Source of the DNA: Cavia porcellus
Lineage: Eukaryota > Chordata > Mammalia > Rodentia > Caviidae
Direction of reading: 5' to 3'
DNA length: 64,000 nucleotides
Assembly: GCF_034190915.1 (NCBI RefSeq)
Contig: NW_026947499.1
Location: forward strand, 2,479,950 to 2,543,949
The first letter of the stretch is position 1; each line of letters starts with the position of its first letter. Under the pieces are notes generated by a model that saw nothing but the letters and a program-made list of their open reading frames with translations, was not told where the DNA came from and ran no database searches. Positions 22,691-34,925 of this stretch are shown here, one piece after another. The position numbers and the translations under genes are program-made.

Positions 22691-25600
22691 CAGGAAGAGT
22701 CAGGCTTACCAACCTCTGTCCCTCCCCAGAGGTTCAATCAAGGTGGGGTCCAATCACCAGTGACCTCATCAGCGAGTCCTGAACCCCTCCCTGGCTTCCC
22801 CTCAGCCTCAATCAGCCATGCATTAAGGCCTCCTTAGGTACAAAAACCGATCACATCCACAGGCCAGATGAGAGGAGGGGACTGCCACCCTCTCCTGTCC
22901 CCATGGCTCAGCATCACCCCGTGCCCTGCACCCTCCTGGGGTGATTTGTGGAAAGACAGAGGCACCTGGGGTGGTCCCCAGGGCGGGGGGGGGGACCTGC
23001 ACCTGAGACCTTACATTCTAGAAGGCAGCTTTGTCTTCCTTCACCTGCTTCTTCTTTTCACAACTCAGGTACCCAAAGCCCTGGGTCAGGGTACAAATTA
23101 CCACAGGGCCCCCAGTCCCACTGCTCACCCTCCCAGCATGGCCCTTCTGGGTCATCACAGAACCAGTGATGTCCCTGTGGATGCTGGGAAAGCAGCGCTG
23201 GACTGAGCTGGGCTGGGCTGGGTGTGTTCCGGTGACCAAGCATCATCCACGCAGCACTCACGTGCATACTCCTGTGCTTTGCTCTCCTTATGGTCAGCAC
23301 CAGGCTCTGGACACCTCCCCAGGGGCCTCTGTCCCTGTCCATCCCCAGGAAGACTTGCCATCCCCGCCCCCACTCACGACCACCCAGGGGCCCCGTGCTC
23401 TGCTCTCCTCAGCCCCTGGTCCACTGTGGCCTTCAATGTGTCTCCCAGGCAAAGCACAGACTATTCTGCTATGGTTTTCCCTTTGCTATCCTCATTTTAA
23501 AATTAAATACTTTACTTAAAATAAACATGGCAAAAACTGTGTTCTTACCAAAGATTTTAAATTCAGCTGGAACATAACCCTCTATCTGTAAATCTACTAT
23601 TTTAATGCAATTATAAAAGGAAGTTTTAATAAGTCAGTGAATTACATCCCTTTAAATATTTCAGAGTATGTTCATAAATTTGACATCACCTCCTATGCAG
23701 CGTGCATGCCTGATGAATGTGGAGCCCACTCTCGGGTGCCCGAGGAGCCCTAGGAAATCTCACAAATGAACCTCACAGAGAACCTTCACGTTCTCCTAAA
23801 CATGCCAATCTTGTCCTTACTTCGGGAAATTGTCTTAAACTTTCATCTTGATATCAAAAATCTGTAATGAATTTCTAAAGACCTTGGTTTAGCAGGGAAG
23901 GCAAGTTGCTAACCTACTGGGATAAATTATCTTAAAAATGATAAATACTTTACATATGAAGTATCATGTAATAACTAGTATCTTATCATAAAGACCTTAG
24001 GAAGCGGAAAGGACTTATGTTATTGTAATTCTAATTATTAACTTTCTGGATTCTAACTCACTATAAGGAATTAATTATAACTCCTCTAGATAATGTAGGT
24101 AATATTCCAAGCAAGCTGTACCCATCACCTATGAGTAACTGAGGTTTCCTCCCCATGGACCAAGATGGCATTTGGCCAGCCTGCCAAGCCCTCAGGGGTA
24201 ACCCAGAGCCCCCTCTGTGGTGAGTGTCCTCACCGCCCAGCTGGCCTCACTCAGACCATTTCCAGAGCCCCCAGCCCATGCTGGATATCCTTCCAGGGGT
24301 CCCTTGGGTAGCCAGCTGCCCCAGATTCCAGGCTCTCCTCGGCTAATGCCTACTTGCACACAGCCCTCACGGCCAAGGTGCTTCCGCAGGTTGGACTCAT
24401 GTGATTCCATAGCTCCTTTCACTGTCCCATGCTGTCCTGAGTCCTCCATGTCCTCCCAGCCTGGTGGCCACCACTGTCTTATGCTGTTAGGATGAACCCA
24501 TGGGTGTCAGTGTGCTTGGTGCATGGCTAGGGCCCAGCTCACTCTAACCCAGAAGTTCTTTTCTCTCCCCCAAGGAACCCACAGTCTCAGTCTCAGGGAC
24601 TGAGGGACTCTTGCCAAGACCCCCAAGAACCAGGTGAGGGGACTCCGCATGGTTCCCGGCTCCCATCTGGGTTTCTTGCTCTCCCCGTATTTCTGACCAC
24701 TATTTATCATTGCTCAAGTGGGGATTAAGTCCGTGGAAAGAAGTATTTGTGATTTCTATGTGATAAAATTCCTTGCGTTTTAATTCCTTTAATAATGGTC
24801 TGTGACATCAATAAACAAAAGATTGATGGCTGGCTATTCTTTGAGCCTTAACAGTCAGATAACAAAATCTACAATGCTCAGTCATTACGAGGATGTCTTA
24901 TTTCTACCAGTGGTGCCCAGTCGTCTCAGAAGGCCAGGAGTAGGAGGAAGGGGATGCATCCTGGAGAGGGATCTCAGTGCAGGGATGTCCCGGACAGACA
25001 AGGGTGAGTTAGTCACCATGCTGCCAGCTGCCCTTCCCCTTAGACTAGAGCTTATTCCACTGGAATCATTGCCCCACTTGGGCTTTGAGAGTGTTTTCAC
25101 TCAGTAGCTGTGTGACAGACAGAAGGAGAGAGATACCCACCTCTGCTCACCAAAGTGCTGTGAAAGTGTTAACGTGGCAGTGTTGTCACTCAGGACCCTC
25201 AGGGGAAGCCCTGGATGTTTTCCAACAGGTACATGTCTCACCGAAGGCTCCTGCATTGGGAGGCAGAGCTGTATTTTGGGAGGATGCAGTGTTTATGGAG
25301 GAGGTCACAGCCAGAGCGTCCCTGTTAGCCATGGAGAGAGCTCATACATTCGATTCTGGTCCCTGCCATTGACCCTTCCTAGCTAAAGCTCCAGTCATGG
25401 AGCAGAGATGGCCCATTTGGAGTTCCTGACCTGCAGACACCCTGGGAAAATGACGTCGTTGACATCACAGCATTTGGAGAGGCTCCTGACTGGAAAGAAC
25501 TCCTCCCAAATTGGGTCCTTTGTTTTGCATGAAGCATCTTTGCTCTTTGGGAGCAGCAGCTGGATCCAAACTCACGTTTTATTTTTCCCAGGGACTCAGG

Positions 25601-28027
25601 ATCAGTCACCTTCCAAGACTTGCCAGGCTCCTATGTCTCAGGTTAGAGTTTGAGACTAAAGCCCAAGCACCAGGGTCCCCTTTCCCTGGCAGAGGACCGG
25701 TTTCTGTCCTTGGGCCATTTTTGAGGTGAATCTGCAGGCAGCACACAAGCAGAAGATCACACTTGATTCAAGCATTTCAGATTGCAGGCACTGAGTGCAG
25801 ACCCTAGACCCCACACGCAGAGGCATCCTTTCCCTGCTCCCTGTGCCCATCCAGCCCCACAGTCAAGGGAGACCTTTCTTGGCCGTCCCTCCTCCACCTT
25901 GCTACACAGCTGACCCCTTTTCTCCTGTGGTCTCATTTCATCTGTGGCTGCATGCCACAGCAGGTTCTTGCATTCACACTGCTTCTCCCCTTGGGACTGG
26001 ACAATGGCAGAGTTACAGGAAGTGACACAGAGAAGTCACAGTGCCCATCTGAGTCCCTGGCTCAGTCTCAGAGCAGGACACCTATGCCATGGCCACTCCC
26101 AGTGCTCTCTGGGGTCCATCTCGGCATTGAGCTCCACGCTTTGGGCTTCTGCCACACCTGGCACCTGCACCTCTGTCCCCTCCACACTGTGACCTTTCTG
26201 TCTCGCAGCATCTGTTCTCTGCCACAAAGTGGAGGCTTCCTGCCCTACAGGCTGGAGGGTCCTGTTCATCCTAAGCACCAGTCCTCCCTAGGATGTCGTG
26301 TGGAAAGGAAGAAGCCCACAGTGCATTTTCTTCTAATTTTATTTCAAAGAAAAGCAACCATGGTCTTAAATGACATGATGTAAATCAACGTGTTCTTCTT
26401 AGTAGAAGTGAGAAGAGAAGCCTCACTAACTGGACAAAGAATGTGGGAGAAAGAGCCAGGTTCTTGAATAAAATTTCCAATGGACAGCAGGTCTTTAAGT
26501 AACTAGTGTGAAGATCAGGGAAATAAAAAACACTTTTGCACCAGCAAAAAGAAAAGAAAAGATGAAAAAAAGACAAGACAGAAGGATTGCCATGCAGAAA
26601 AGCCTTCAGAATCCATTCCTTATACAACAACCTCGAAGAGGGGCTGTTTGTAAAGAAGTTATCAGTTATTCATGAAAAATGATGCTCATTTTGTAACTAT
26701 TTCGACAAGTAGGAAAAAATGAGTTGCATGCTTGGCTTCCAGGAAGACAAAATAACAACATGAAAGGAATGGTTTAGTTACAGCATTTTAAAGCAGAGGA
26801 AGGGAAGGAGAGGAAGAGGAGGGAGGAAGGGAAAGGGACAGAGCTATGGATAATTTGGTGCCTTTGTCAGGGAGCAAAGAAAAAAATCAAAGAGTGATTT
26901 CCTTCTGAGGATGGTGTTGACTTGTAAATCATTGTCTTTCAAAATGAAGTCACTTAACTTAGCAATAAGCTCAGAAGGCATTTAGATAGATGTATGGGAA
27001 CTGGCAGGATGCTTAATAACTTTAAAGAAATTTTAAGGTGTTTCAGGAAAGCCCCTCTGACCCTCTTCATCCTCGGGGCACCATCTGGATATCCGTCCTC
27101 TCCATGGTCACTATGCCCCCATGAGGGAGGTGGTGCAGACCAGAGCTGTGTCCTACCTAACCCATGTTCACTGGGGCAACGGCAAACAGAAACACTAAGT
27201 GGACACCCAGGAGCTGGAGTCGGATTTATTTATGTCAGTGGGCGCTGATGGGGTCATTCCCTGAATATCAGCCCTGATCTCCTGTGGTCTAGGGATTATA
27301 TGGGATAAGCAGGCAGGAGTTACAGCAGTAGAAAGCCTTGTCCACTGGGGATTGGTTTATACAGTGTACATCACAGAGATCAGCTGTTTCTATGAAATAA
27401 AGTCACAGGAACTGTAACCGGAAATTTCACCTGGGCAGCAAACAAACTGAAGTACACTGCCTGGGGGGTGGGGAGGGGCTTTCACCAAAACTGGTCCTCA
27501 GCACGGGCCTCAGTGGAGGCAGTCCCTAGTGAATGTGGGTTCTCGCAAACACTAGTGAATGTGAGCCCAGCAGGACTGGTGTCTGGTAAGAAACAGAGAG
27601 ATACAGAGAGGGAGAAGGTGGTGTTGATGGAGGCAGAGACAGAGCAGGACAGGAGGACTGAGAAAGTCAGGGATCAAGAATAGGCAGAAGGGCTGGGAGG
27701 ACTCCCCTTAGAACCTCCAGAGAGAGCAGAGCCCTGCAGATACCTAGATGGTGGATTTCTGGCTGCTGTTTAGTCCACGCTGTAGGCTGACATCCCAGCT
27801 TCTGTGATGGTTCACAGAGACAGGGGCTCCTGGGGATGGTGGAGTGAGGGGAGCTCGCAGCAGGGAGCCGCCCCATATTTCCCAGGCCTGATAGGAAGTG
27901 GGCAATCTCCCTAGACCCTTGTCCTGCTAGAGGGTGCAGTGAGGTGGTCAAAACTCATAGGCTGGAAGAGGCCACCCCAGAACCTGACCTGCTGGCTCCT
28001 GACCCAAATGTCAGTCTCCAGTGCATT
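22691..28027. other. Unassigned sequence
   Basis: 22.7-23.4 kb is GC-rich; 23.46-24.1 kb is AT-rich. A purine-rich patch lies at 26795-26840. No gene, promoter or repeat recognised. Confidence 0.5.
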
Positions 28028-28362
28028 TGTAGGAAGCGGCATGACCACCGCGCTGCTGTCTCCCTGCCACTCCCTCCTATGGGCACATAGTGCGCCTGCC
28101 TACATTAACCATAATCCTCTCCTACTTACATCACATACAGGGACGTGATGATGACCCATCAGAGATCACCCCATAGGCTCTTCCTGTCCCACCAGCCCAC
28201 CCTTGCCCTATAAAAGCAGTGACCACTTTATTAATAAATGAGGCTTGATCGGACTCTCTCGACTTGTCTCAGTCTCTCTGTCTCCTACCCTGCATCTGTC
28301 AATCCCCGTTCCTTCCCCAGGAAACTGCCCTGTGGATCCGGATTGACCCGCGGGCCGGGTCA
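28028..28362 (+). mobile_element. Solo LTR, ERV2 (class II)-like
   Basis: It starts TGTAGGAAGCGGCATGACCA and ends ...GGGCCGGGTCA, with TG...CA termini. TATAAAAG is at 28209-28216 and AATAAA at 28233-28238, only ~17 bp apart, which leaves a very short R region as in IAP-type class II LTRs. A C/T-rich U5 follows. Flanking 6-mers TGCATT (28022-28027) and TGCAGT (28363-28368) match 5/6, the ERV2 duplication length. No internal sequence is attached. Confidence 0.7.
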
Positions 28363-28402
28363 TGCAGTGAAAAACCGATCCCTCGCCTCTGGGCTGCTGC
28401 CC

Positions 28403-28509
28403 TGTTTGTTTGTTTGTTTGTTTGTTTGTCTATTTGGAACCAGGAATTGAACTCATGACTTTGTGATTACCAAGCAGGCACTTGAGCTGCTGAGCTCAAC
28501 TCTGGCCCC
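28403..28509 (-). mobile_element. ID-like tRNA-derived SINE
   Basis: The + strand holds a (TTTG)n tail at 28403-28435, then GGAACCAGGAATTGAACTCA (B box complement), CAAGCAGGCACTTGAGCTGC and CTCAACTCTGGCCCC, which is the complement of an ID head. Confidence 0.8.
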
Positions 28510-30369
28510 ATTGCCATGCTGTTCTTTTTAAGCTGGAAAATTTCTCCTCTGGGCACAGCGTGAGCCAAGCCCTGCCTGAGTGTCCACCGGGAACCTCAGA
28601 GTGGCATAGGCCAGCCAGTCCGAGACCTTAGCTGGGGAGAGGAGGAGCTCTGAGCTCTGGCTGGCAGAGACAAGTGCTCACCAGGCCCTGTTAGGCTCCT
28701 CTGTGGGAGGAGTGGCCTTGTGCCCAGCGTCCACCCAAGGGGTTGCAGTAGGGTGTGACAGAAGCTGGGTCACTGCAGGATGCCTCACATCCTCTCTTCT
28801 GCTGCACAGCACTGGGGACAGGGAGACACATGTGCTGGAAGGTGGTGTGCTGAGGAGCCCTGACCTAAGGGGAGGCTTTCCCAGTGCACAGGTCAAACCA
28901 GAGGCCTGCCACCCCCCGGACCCTACAGGGGAAAGGCAGCCCTGTGCCCATCTTCTGTAAGTGCGTGGCTTGTTTTCTCTCTAGCACACTCTGGCTGATG
29001 CAGGGACCAGCATGAGTGTCCCCTGGAGGGGTCCTGTGGGTACGCAGGAGGGGTCCCCATGTGAATGTAGACCTGGAGTTGCTTCCTGTGGTCCCCATGA
29101 CTTTCGGCAGTCACTGACCTTGTGATTCCTCGGCACCCTCATTTGGGAGATGGACACGGCTGCCACAGCATGAGTGCGATGGAGCCCCTCTGTGCACCCC
29201 AGCACTGGGCGAAGAGGTCCAGAAACAGTGTGGCCTGGAATCCTGCTGAACGGTGGCCGAGATTTCAAGCCACCCCGTTCCTTATGAGAGTAAGTCACTG
29301 TGAGCAAAGACACACAGGACCGCTGGGCATTTCCCTGGGAATTTTGCTTCCAGATGTCACCCTCCGGGTGACCGTGTCAGGAGGTGGGGACTCTGAGAGG
29401 TTCTGAGGCCCCAGAGTGGAACCCTCATGCTGGATTAGGCCTTTGTAGGAGGCCTGGCACTTGCTGGCTCCTGCCATGTGGACACTTAGACAGCAGGGGC
29501 CACGTGTGAACAGAGAGGCTGGCCTTTGCAACAGGTCCGTCCTGCTGGGCACCTGGACTTCTGGACTGAGAGAAGCCAGTGCCTGCTGTCAGTTTGTCAC
29601 CTGGGCTGTGACGTTTAGTGACAGCAGCAGGAAGAGATGCAGAAAATTGCTGTGCACTGAGTGCAGGGCCTGAGTACACAGCCTCCGCCCTCGCCTCTCC
29701 AAGCCCTTCAGATGTGCACTGCGGGCTCTAAGGGCTGAAGAATGTTCTGGAAGAGCGCAGCCAGCAGCTAAGGAGGTTGGGCCTGGGTTTGAGAAGCTCC
29801 TGATCCAGAAGGCACTGGGCCACCTGAGGGCTGATCTGTCCACTGGAACCAGGGAGTGTGTCCTCCTCAAAGGAGGGAAGCATGGGGAGGGTCAGAATCC
29901 AGGCTCCTGGGTCTGGACCAGCACCAGGAGGGAGCATTATGGGATAGGCTCCTCAAGTACCAACATTTGGGCTTTCAACCACAGCTGTCTTGCCTATATC
30001 TCCTACCCTGCAGGCTGCCTCTTATGCTGACATCTAGGGACAAACCTGTGACAGGAGGGACCTACAAGGTTGCAGCTGCTCTGTAGAGAAGGTTTTCACT
30101 ATGACCTGGGCTGCAAGCACCACCTGCAGTCTCTCCTCCCCCCTACCCCTGCTGCCCTGCCACCTGCCCTCTGTCTTGACCTGGAGTGTTCCCAGCACCA
30201 CCTCCCCAAATGATGACCCAAGGGTCACTGCTGAGCAGAAGAATTTCTCCAGCTGCATAGAGTTAGGGTCCAGCAGGTCCTCTCTGACTTCACCATTGAG
30301 GGAGTGGGTCCTCCCAGCACAGTGCAGGGCTGTGCTCAAGTGTGTGCAAGGTCAGTGCATGTGAAGCAC

Positions 30370-30373
<4 letters not shown>
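28510..30373. other. Unassigned sequence
   Basis: Single-copy-looking, GC-moderate, no defensible exon. Confidence 0.5.

Positions 30374-30421
<48 letters not shown>
30374..30421 (+). repeat. (AC)n microsatellite
   Basis: About 23 uninterrupted AC units. Confidence 0.98.
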
Positions 30422-30423
<2 letters not shown>

Positions 30424-31269
30424 CATGCACAATCGTTCCTCGGTATCCAGGCCCCTTCTCAGATGTCAGCATCTTCCTGGTGCAGGGATGTGTTCCACCT
30501 CCACAGAGGCCACAGGCACTGCCCTGTTCACCTTAAATCAGCTTTGACCACTTCTAACACCTTGCAATTTGCAAATGCTAAGTAAGTGGCTGTTGCATTG
30601 TTTAGGAAACACTGACAAAAGTCTGCCTGCCTTCAGGAGGGCAGAGTTGATCTGGAATCTTTTATGTCTGGAGCTGACAGTGGGCGCAGAGCCTGAGCAG
30701 GGTAGGGCTGTGCGCATCACTTGTGGCCTGCAGTGCACACACTCAGGTGTAGACACGCGTGTTAACATTCCCAGAGCCCTGCCTTGAAGGGCCTGTGAAG
30801 CAGCATCACAGGGTGAACAGGACATAATTGTTTAATAACAGCAAGGCCTTCCAAGTGGAGCCACATATTAAGTTCTCAGAGCAGAGTCCTGCAGTGAATG
30901 AGCTAAATATTTCTTTTAACATAAGAAAAGTTTCTAGAATACAAGTTGTGTGCATGTAGCAGAGTTTACAGGGTCTGGCCAGTGTCACTCCCATGGCAGC
31001 TGACGGCATGGCTGGGTTTTACTCCATCACTGAAGAAACATGGCTTCAGGAATGTCTCACTGGATCCTCTTAGGGTACAAATAAAGCTGCGCTCTCATCC
31101 CTCATGGTTTAATGAAATTTGAGGCAACTCTGCTGGTTTGTTATACATGGAGGATTAGGGTATATTTTTGATTTGGCTCAAAAAGACACGGAGACAGGAA
31201 ATGGATTAATTCAGTAGCCTTGCAGGGAGGGACGCTACCACCTCACTCCAGTACTACAAGGGAAGGCAG
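30422..31269. other. Unassigned sequence
   Basis: Contains AATAAAGCTGCGCTCTC at 31079-31095, which resembles the polyadenylation part of an LTR, but no boundaries could be set. Confidence 0.4.
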
Positions 31270-31701
31270 CTCCTGTGCTCCAGGCAGGACAAATGCTGGG
31301 ATATTCCTCGGGCGAGAGAAACACAGGAACCATACTCAGGTGGGAGAAATCCTGGAACCTTCCTCAGGCTGGAGAAAGGCTGCAATCTATGTCAGGAGGG
31401 AGAAATGCTGGAAAATTCCTCCGGGGCGGGAAATCCTAGAATCTTCCTCAGGCCGGAGAAATGCTGGGAACTTTGTCAGGTGGGAGAAACTCTGGAACCT
31501 TTCTTAGGTGGGAGAAATGTTGGAAATTTCCACAAGCAGGAGCAATTCAGGACCCTCCTCAGGTGGGAGAAATGCTGAAACCTTCCTCTGGCAGGAGAAA
31601 AGCTAGGACCTTCCTTAGGTGGGAGAAAACCTGGAACCTTCCTCAGGGGGAGAAACGCTGGAACCCTCCTCAGGTGGGAGAATGGTGGAACCTTCCTTAG
31701 C
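31270..31701 (+). repeat. 28-bp minisatellite, about 15 copies
   Basis: Tandem units close to GGAACCTTCCTCAGGTGGGA + GAAATGCT repeat every 28 bp (a few of 27). Several neighbours differ at many sites, so the array is old or was never homogeneous. GGTGGGAGAAA is the best kept core. The period is not a multiple of three, so the open frames across it, rich in W, R and E, are not evidence of a protein. Confidence 0.92.
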
Positions 31702-32138
31702 ATTCAGCTGATGACTCCTTAAACCAGAGGTGCTGCAGAATTGTTGCTGAGGAAGCCATGACTTGGCTCTTGAGAGTCACCTTCAGGCTTCAGGCTGTCT
31801 TTCCAGCCTGGAGCCGCCTCCCGAGGACCTGTGTCATGTGACCTGAGACTCAAGAGCAGAGACTGATCAATGCAAGGTGCTCATGTGCACCCTCGGCACT
31901 CTCCTGCACAGGGTCAGCCTGGGCTGTGAAGCTGGGGGTGTCACCTACTTGGTGCTGGGCAAGGACTTGGGTTCCAGAAAGCCTTCCTGCCTCTGGTGTC
32001 TTCTCTGGCTAGCAGTGCTGCATTTACTCATATGCATTGTGGACCCTGGAGGGCTCTGGGTGCCCTCTGGGTGCCAAGCAGTGAGTGGGTCCTGTGGGCA
32101 CCACTTAAACTGGTGCTGTTCATAACAATATCATGAAG

Positions 32139-32234
32139 GGGCCGGGGGTTTAGCTCCCAGCACAAGCACCTGCTTAGCAAATGCCAGGTTGTGGTTTGCA
32201 TCCCCAGTAACAAAAACAAACAAACAACAACAAA
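32139..32234 (+). mobile_element. ID-like tRNA-derived SINE
   Basis: GGGGCCGGGGGTTTAGCTCC, AGCACCTGCTTAGCAAATGC, GGTTTGCATCCCCAGTAAC and an AAAACAAACAAACAAC tail. The A and B box regions are diverged but in order. Confidence 0.8.
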
Positions 32235-33066
32235 TGTTGATTGCAGAGGGTTGGAAGGTATCTCCTTGGCATTCAGAGCTCTCCCATGTACTTGACCCCC
32301 AGCCCCGGGACTGCAGCGCCCCCTCTTGGTGCCTCTTACATTGTGCCCAGGCTATGGGGAGTGGGGTGGTGCCAAACCCATTAGTGGACTGATTTAGTAA
32401 TCCTACCCTTAATCCTAGCAGGGCATTGGGACTCCTTCCCACACTCTAGATCCAGCCACCTCTCAAAGAGCGCCTCCGAAGACCACAGGAGGCTTGGGGA
32501 ACTTCTAGACACAAGCCAGAGCAGGGACTGAGTGCATGAGCCTCCTCTGAGGACATCATAGAAGATATCTCCCCAGCCAGCTGCCCAGTCATGGCCCTGG
32601 ATTCTAGTGCTGACTACACATCGAATGCACCATATTATAGACCTCCCCAGGATGACCTTTACTCTGCAGCAGTTTAATGAGCCAAAAAATCCACTGGAGC
32701 AGACGGTCAAGGCCTTCCTGATGCCAAGTCCCCCCAGCAGACCACACTCAGAAGTACTTGCTTGCCCAAGTGACACACCAACTTTCAAAGCCCGAGAACC
32801 CGTGTCCCCTCTACCCACACTATCTTCCCCAACCAAGCTCTGCCTCAGAATCCCCACCAGCCTGGAACTTCAGAGGTTAATTCATCCTCTGTGTTTGCCC
32901 TGTGAATAATGCACAGAGTGCTATGGGCTTTTGAAGGCCACTGGGCGTGGGCTGTGCAGTGTGGTGCTCCACTGACCTGGGGGAAACCGGGAGGCTTGTC
33001 AGCAGTCACCTCAAAGTCCATGCAGCAGTTAATGAAGATGTTTTATGTCCTGTTTCTCCAGGAGAA

Positions 33067-33124
33067 CAAAGAAAGAAAGAAAGAAGAAAAGAAGGAAGGA
33101 AGGAGGAATGAAAGAAAAAAAAAG
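33067..33124 (+). repeat. Purine-rich low-complexity tract
   Basis: GAAA and GGAA units with A-runs, without a recognisable repeat body. Confidence 0.85.
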
Positions 33125-34587
33125 ATGCAGTCCGAAGTTTTTCCTCTCTGTTCACAGCCCTCCCTTAATCCTCTGTTTCCTAATGGACGAAGGGCTTTGG
33201 TCTTAGTTCTCAATTATTTGTGAGCTGTGAAAATCAGGTGTTCCTAGGAAGGGAACTAAACAGAACACAGCCATTGTCCTGCAGCCCAGAAAATCCCAGG
33301 CGTAACAAAAGCCAAACCCTCCCTCCCTGCCTGCCTAGTTAACTTCCAAGCCTTGTTTAAAAGCAAGGAATGTAAACAAAAGGCTCTGCAGAAAAGATAA
33401 AAACACAATTCTAAAAGGCTCCCCAAATTTGGCAAGCGCTTCCATCCTTTAAATGTGCCCGAGTGACACGTCAGACAGTCATGGCTGCCCACTGCACCTT
33501 GAAGTTATGCTCCTGAAGCTGGGCTGCAAACCCCTTTGTTCCCATTGTCTGGCTTTCAAGGTGGGTTCTTCCAAGGCCTGGAGAATCCACTGCAGAATGC
33601 AGCACAAAGTTCCCGTGCAATCTCCCTGCTGATGCGAAATCTCAGGGCATCTCATCCCTTAGGTGGAAACGGGCTTGGAGAGCCTGAAGCTTTCTCCAGC
33701 CCCCACAAGTATGCAGACCTGAACCCTGTGTCACGTTCCCCAATGCCCCGCCCGCCCTGGCCTTTAGTCTGCTGCAGGTTTCTGCTTGTCTTGCTGACTC
33801 AGCAGCTTCTGCCACCACCAGGGCCCAGGAGGAGACAGCCGTGGCCACGGGTGCTCAGCAGTGAGGAGAAGCCTCTCAGTCAGGCATCAGGCAGGGGGGC
33901 CTGAGTCTGGTTTCCCAGGGGCGAGCCTGCTGCAGTCCCAGAGTTTTCACCTGCAAAAGGAGACCCCGAAGCCCCCGACTCCATGAACTCAGTCCCGTGG
34001 AGGCAAGCTGAGCCCTGTCTTTGTGCATCCTGGTATCTCTCAGCATGCATATTGATGGTGATAGTCAGATGACTGCTCTCCAAGTTTCTGGGCATCGGAA
34101 GCTCTATAATATGAGAAAATTGCCATGATAAATGTTGAGTCCTAGAATAACAATGTATACAAACATTGCTGTCTCCCGGAGTTGCAGAGTGTACAACCTG
34201 CTCCACTGTCAGGGTCACCCTCTATCAAAGGCCAGATCTTTACCTGCCCACAGTGCTTTATAGAAAACTAGTCCTATCCCTTTGTTTCATGTCTTAGCAC
34301 CTCAAAAACACAGGCACAGCTTTCCAGATCTCACTGGTCCCTGAGGACTCAGCATACACTGCTTCTTTCTTGCCTGAATTTTCTTGTGCCTTTCCAAGCT
34401 TCCCCCGCCCCCACCTCCTGGAGCATTATTTTACTTTGCTTGGCTGCACTGGGGAATCTAAGTACCCAGCTGCTGTGGATCCCATTGACTGCTGACCCTG
34501 CCTTTCCCATGGCACAAGCTTTGTATCCATTATTATAATGACTAGTTTCCAAGTACTGACATCCGAGTACACTGGAAATACGAATCC

Positions 34588-34690
34588 AATAAATATTCAT
34601 AATAACCCAACTAGGTAAGAAGTAGAAATGAACAGGGGTTAAATACCTCGCCCAGGGTCATGCAGGGTGTTGTAGTTACAGTTTGTAAGG
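34588..34690 (+). mobile_element. Possible MIR SINE fragment
   Basis: GGGGTTAAATACCTCGCCCA followed by GGGTCATGCAGGG resembles the MIR part GAGGTTAAGTAACTTGCCCA and its continuation GGTCACACAG. The upstream half is unclear. Confidence 0.45.
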
Positions 34691-34798
34691 AGGACAAGAC
34701 TATACAGAACCCAATATTCATAATATTATTTATACTGGTCACCCAAGGAGTCAAACACAGAAAATGCAGATTTATCCACACACTAAAGACGTAAGGAA

Positions 34799-34925
34799 TC
34801 CAGCTGAGGGCCTGAATCCCACAGCAATGTCCTGCATAATTTCAACTGAAGACCTAGAGTCCATGACAGTGCCTCCCATGAGTCCAGCTGGAGGCCTAGA
34901 GCCGATGACAAGGATTCATGCAAGT
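34799..34925 (+). repeat. Three degenerate ~42-bp tandem units
   Basis: TCCAGCTGAGGGCCTGAATC, TTCAACTGAAGACCTAGAGT and TCCAGCTGGAGGCCTAGAGC start successive units at about 34799, 34841 and 34883. The 42-bp period keeps frame, but the open frame does not extend meaningfully beyond the array. Confidence 0.65.

Noticed and set aside
22335..22712. Poly-Leu / Glu-Arg frames as a membrane or acidic protein
   Set aside because: Both are translations of the GA/GAA microsatellite.
31220..31703. W/R/E-rich frames over the minisatellite as a repeat protein, or the array as CRISPR
   Set aside because: The 28-bp period breaks frame and units are contiguous without unique spacers; the host is a mammal.
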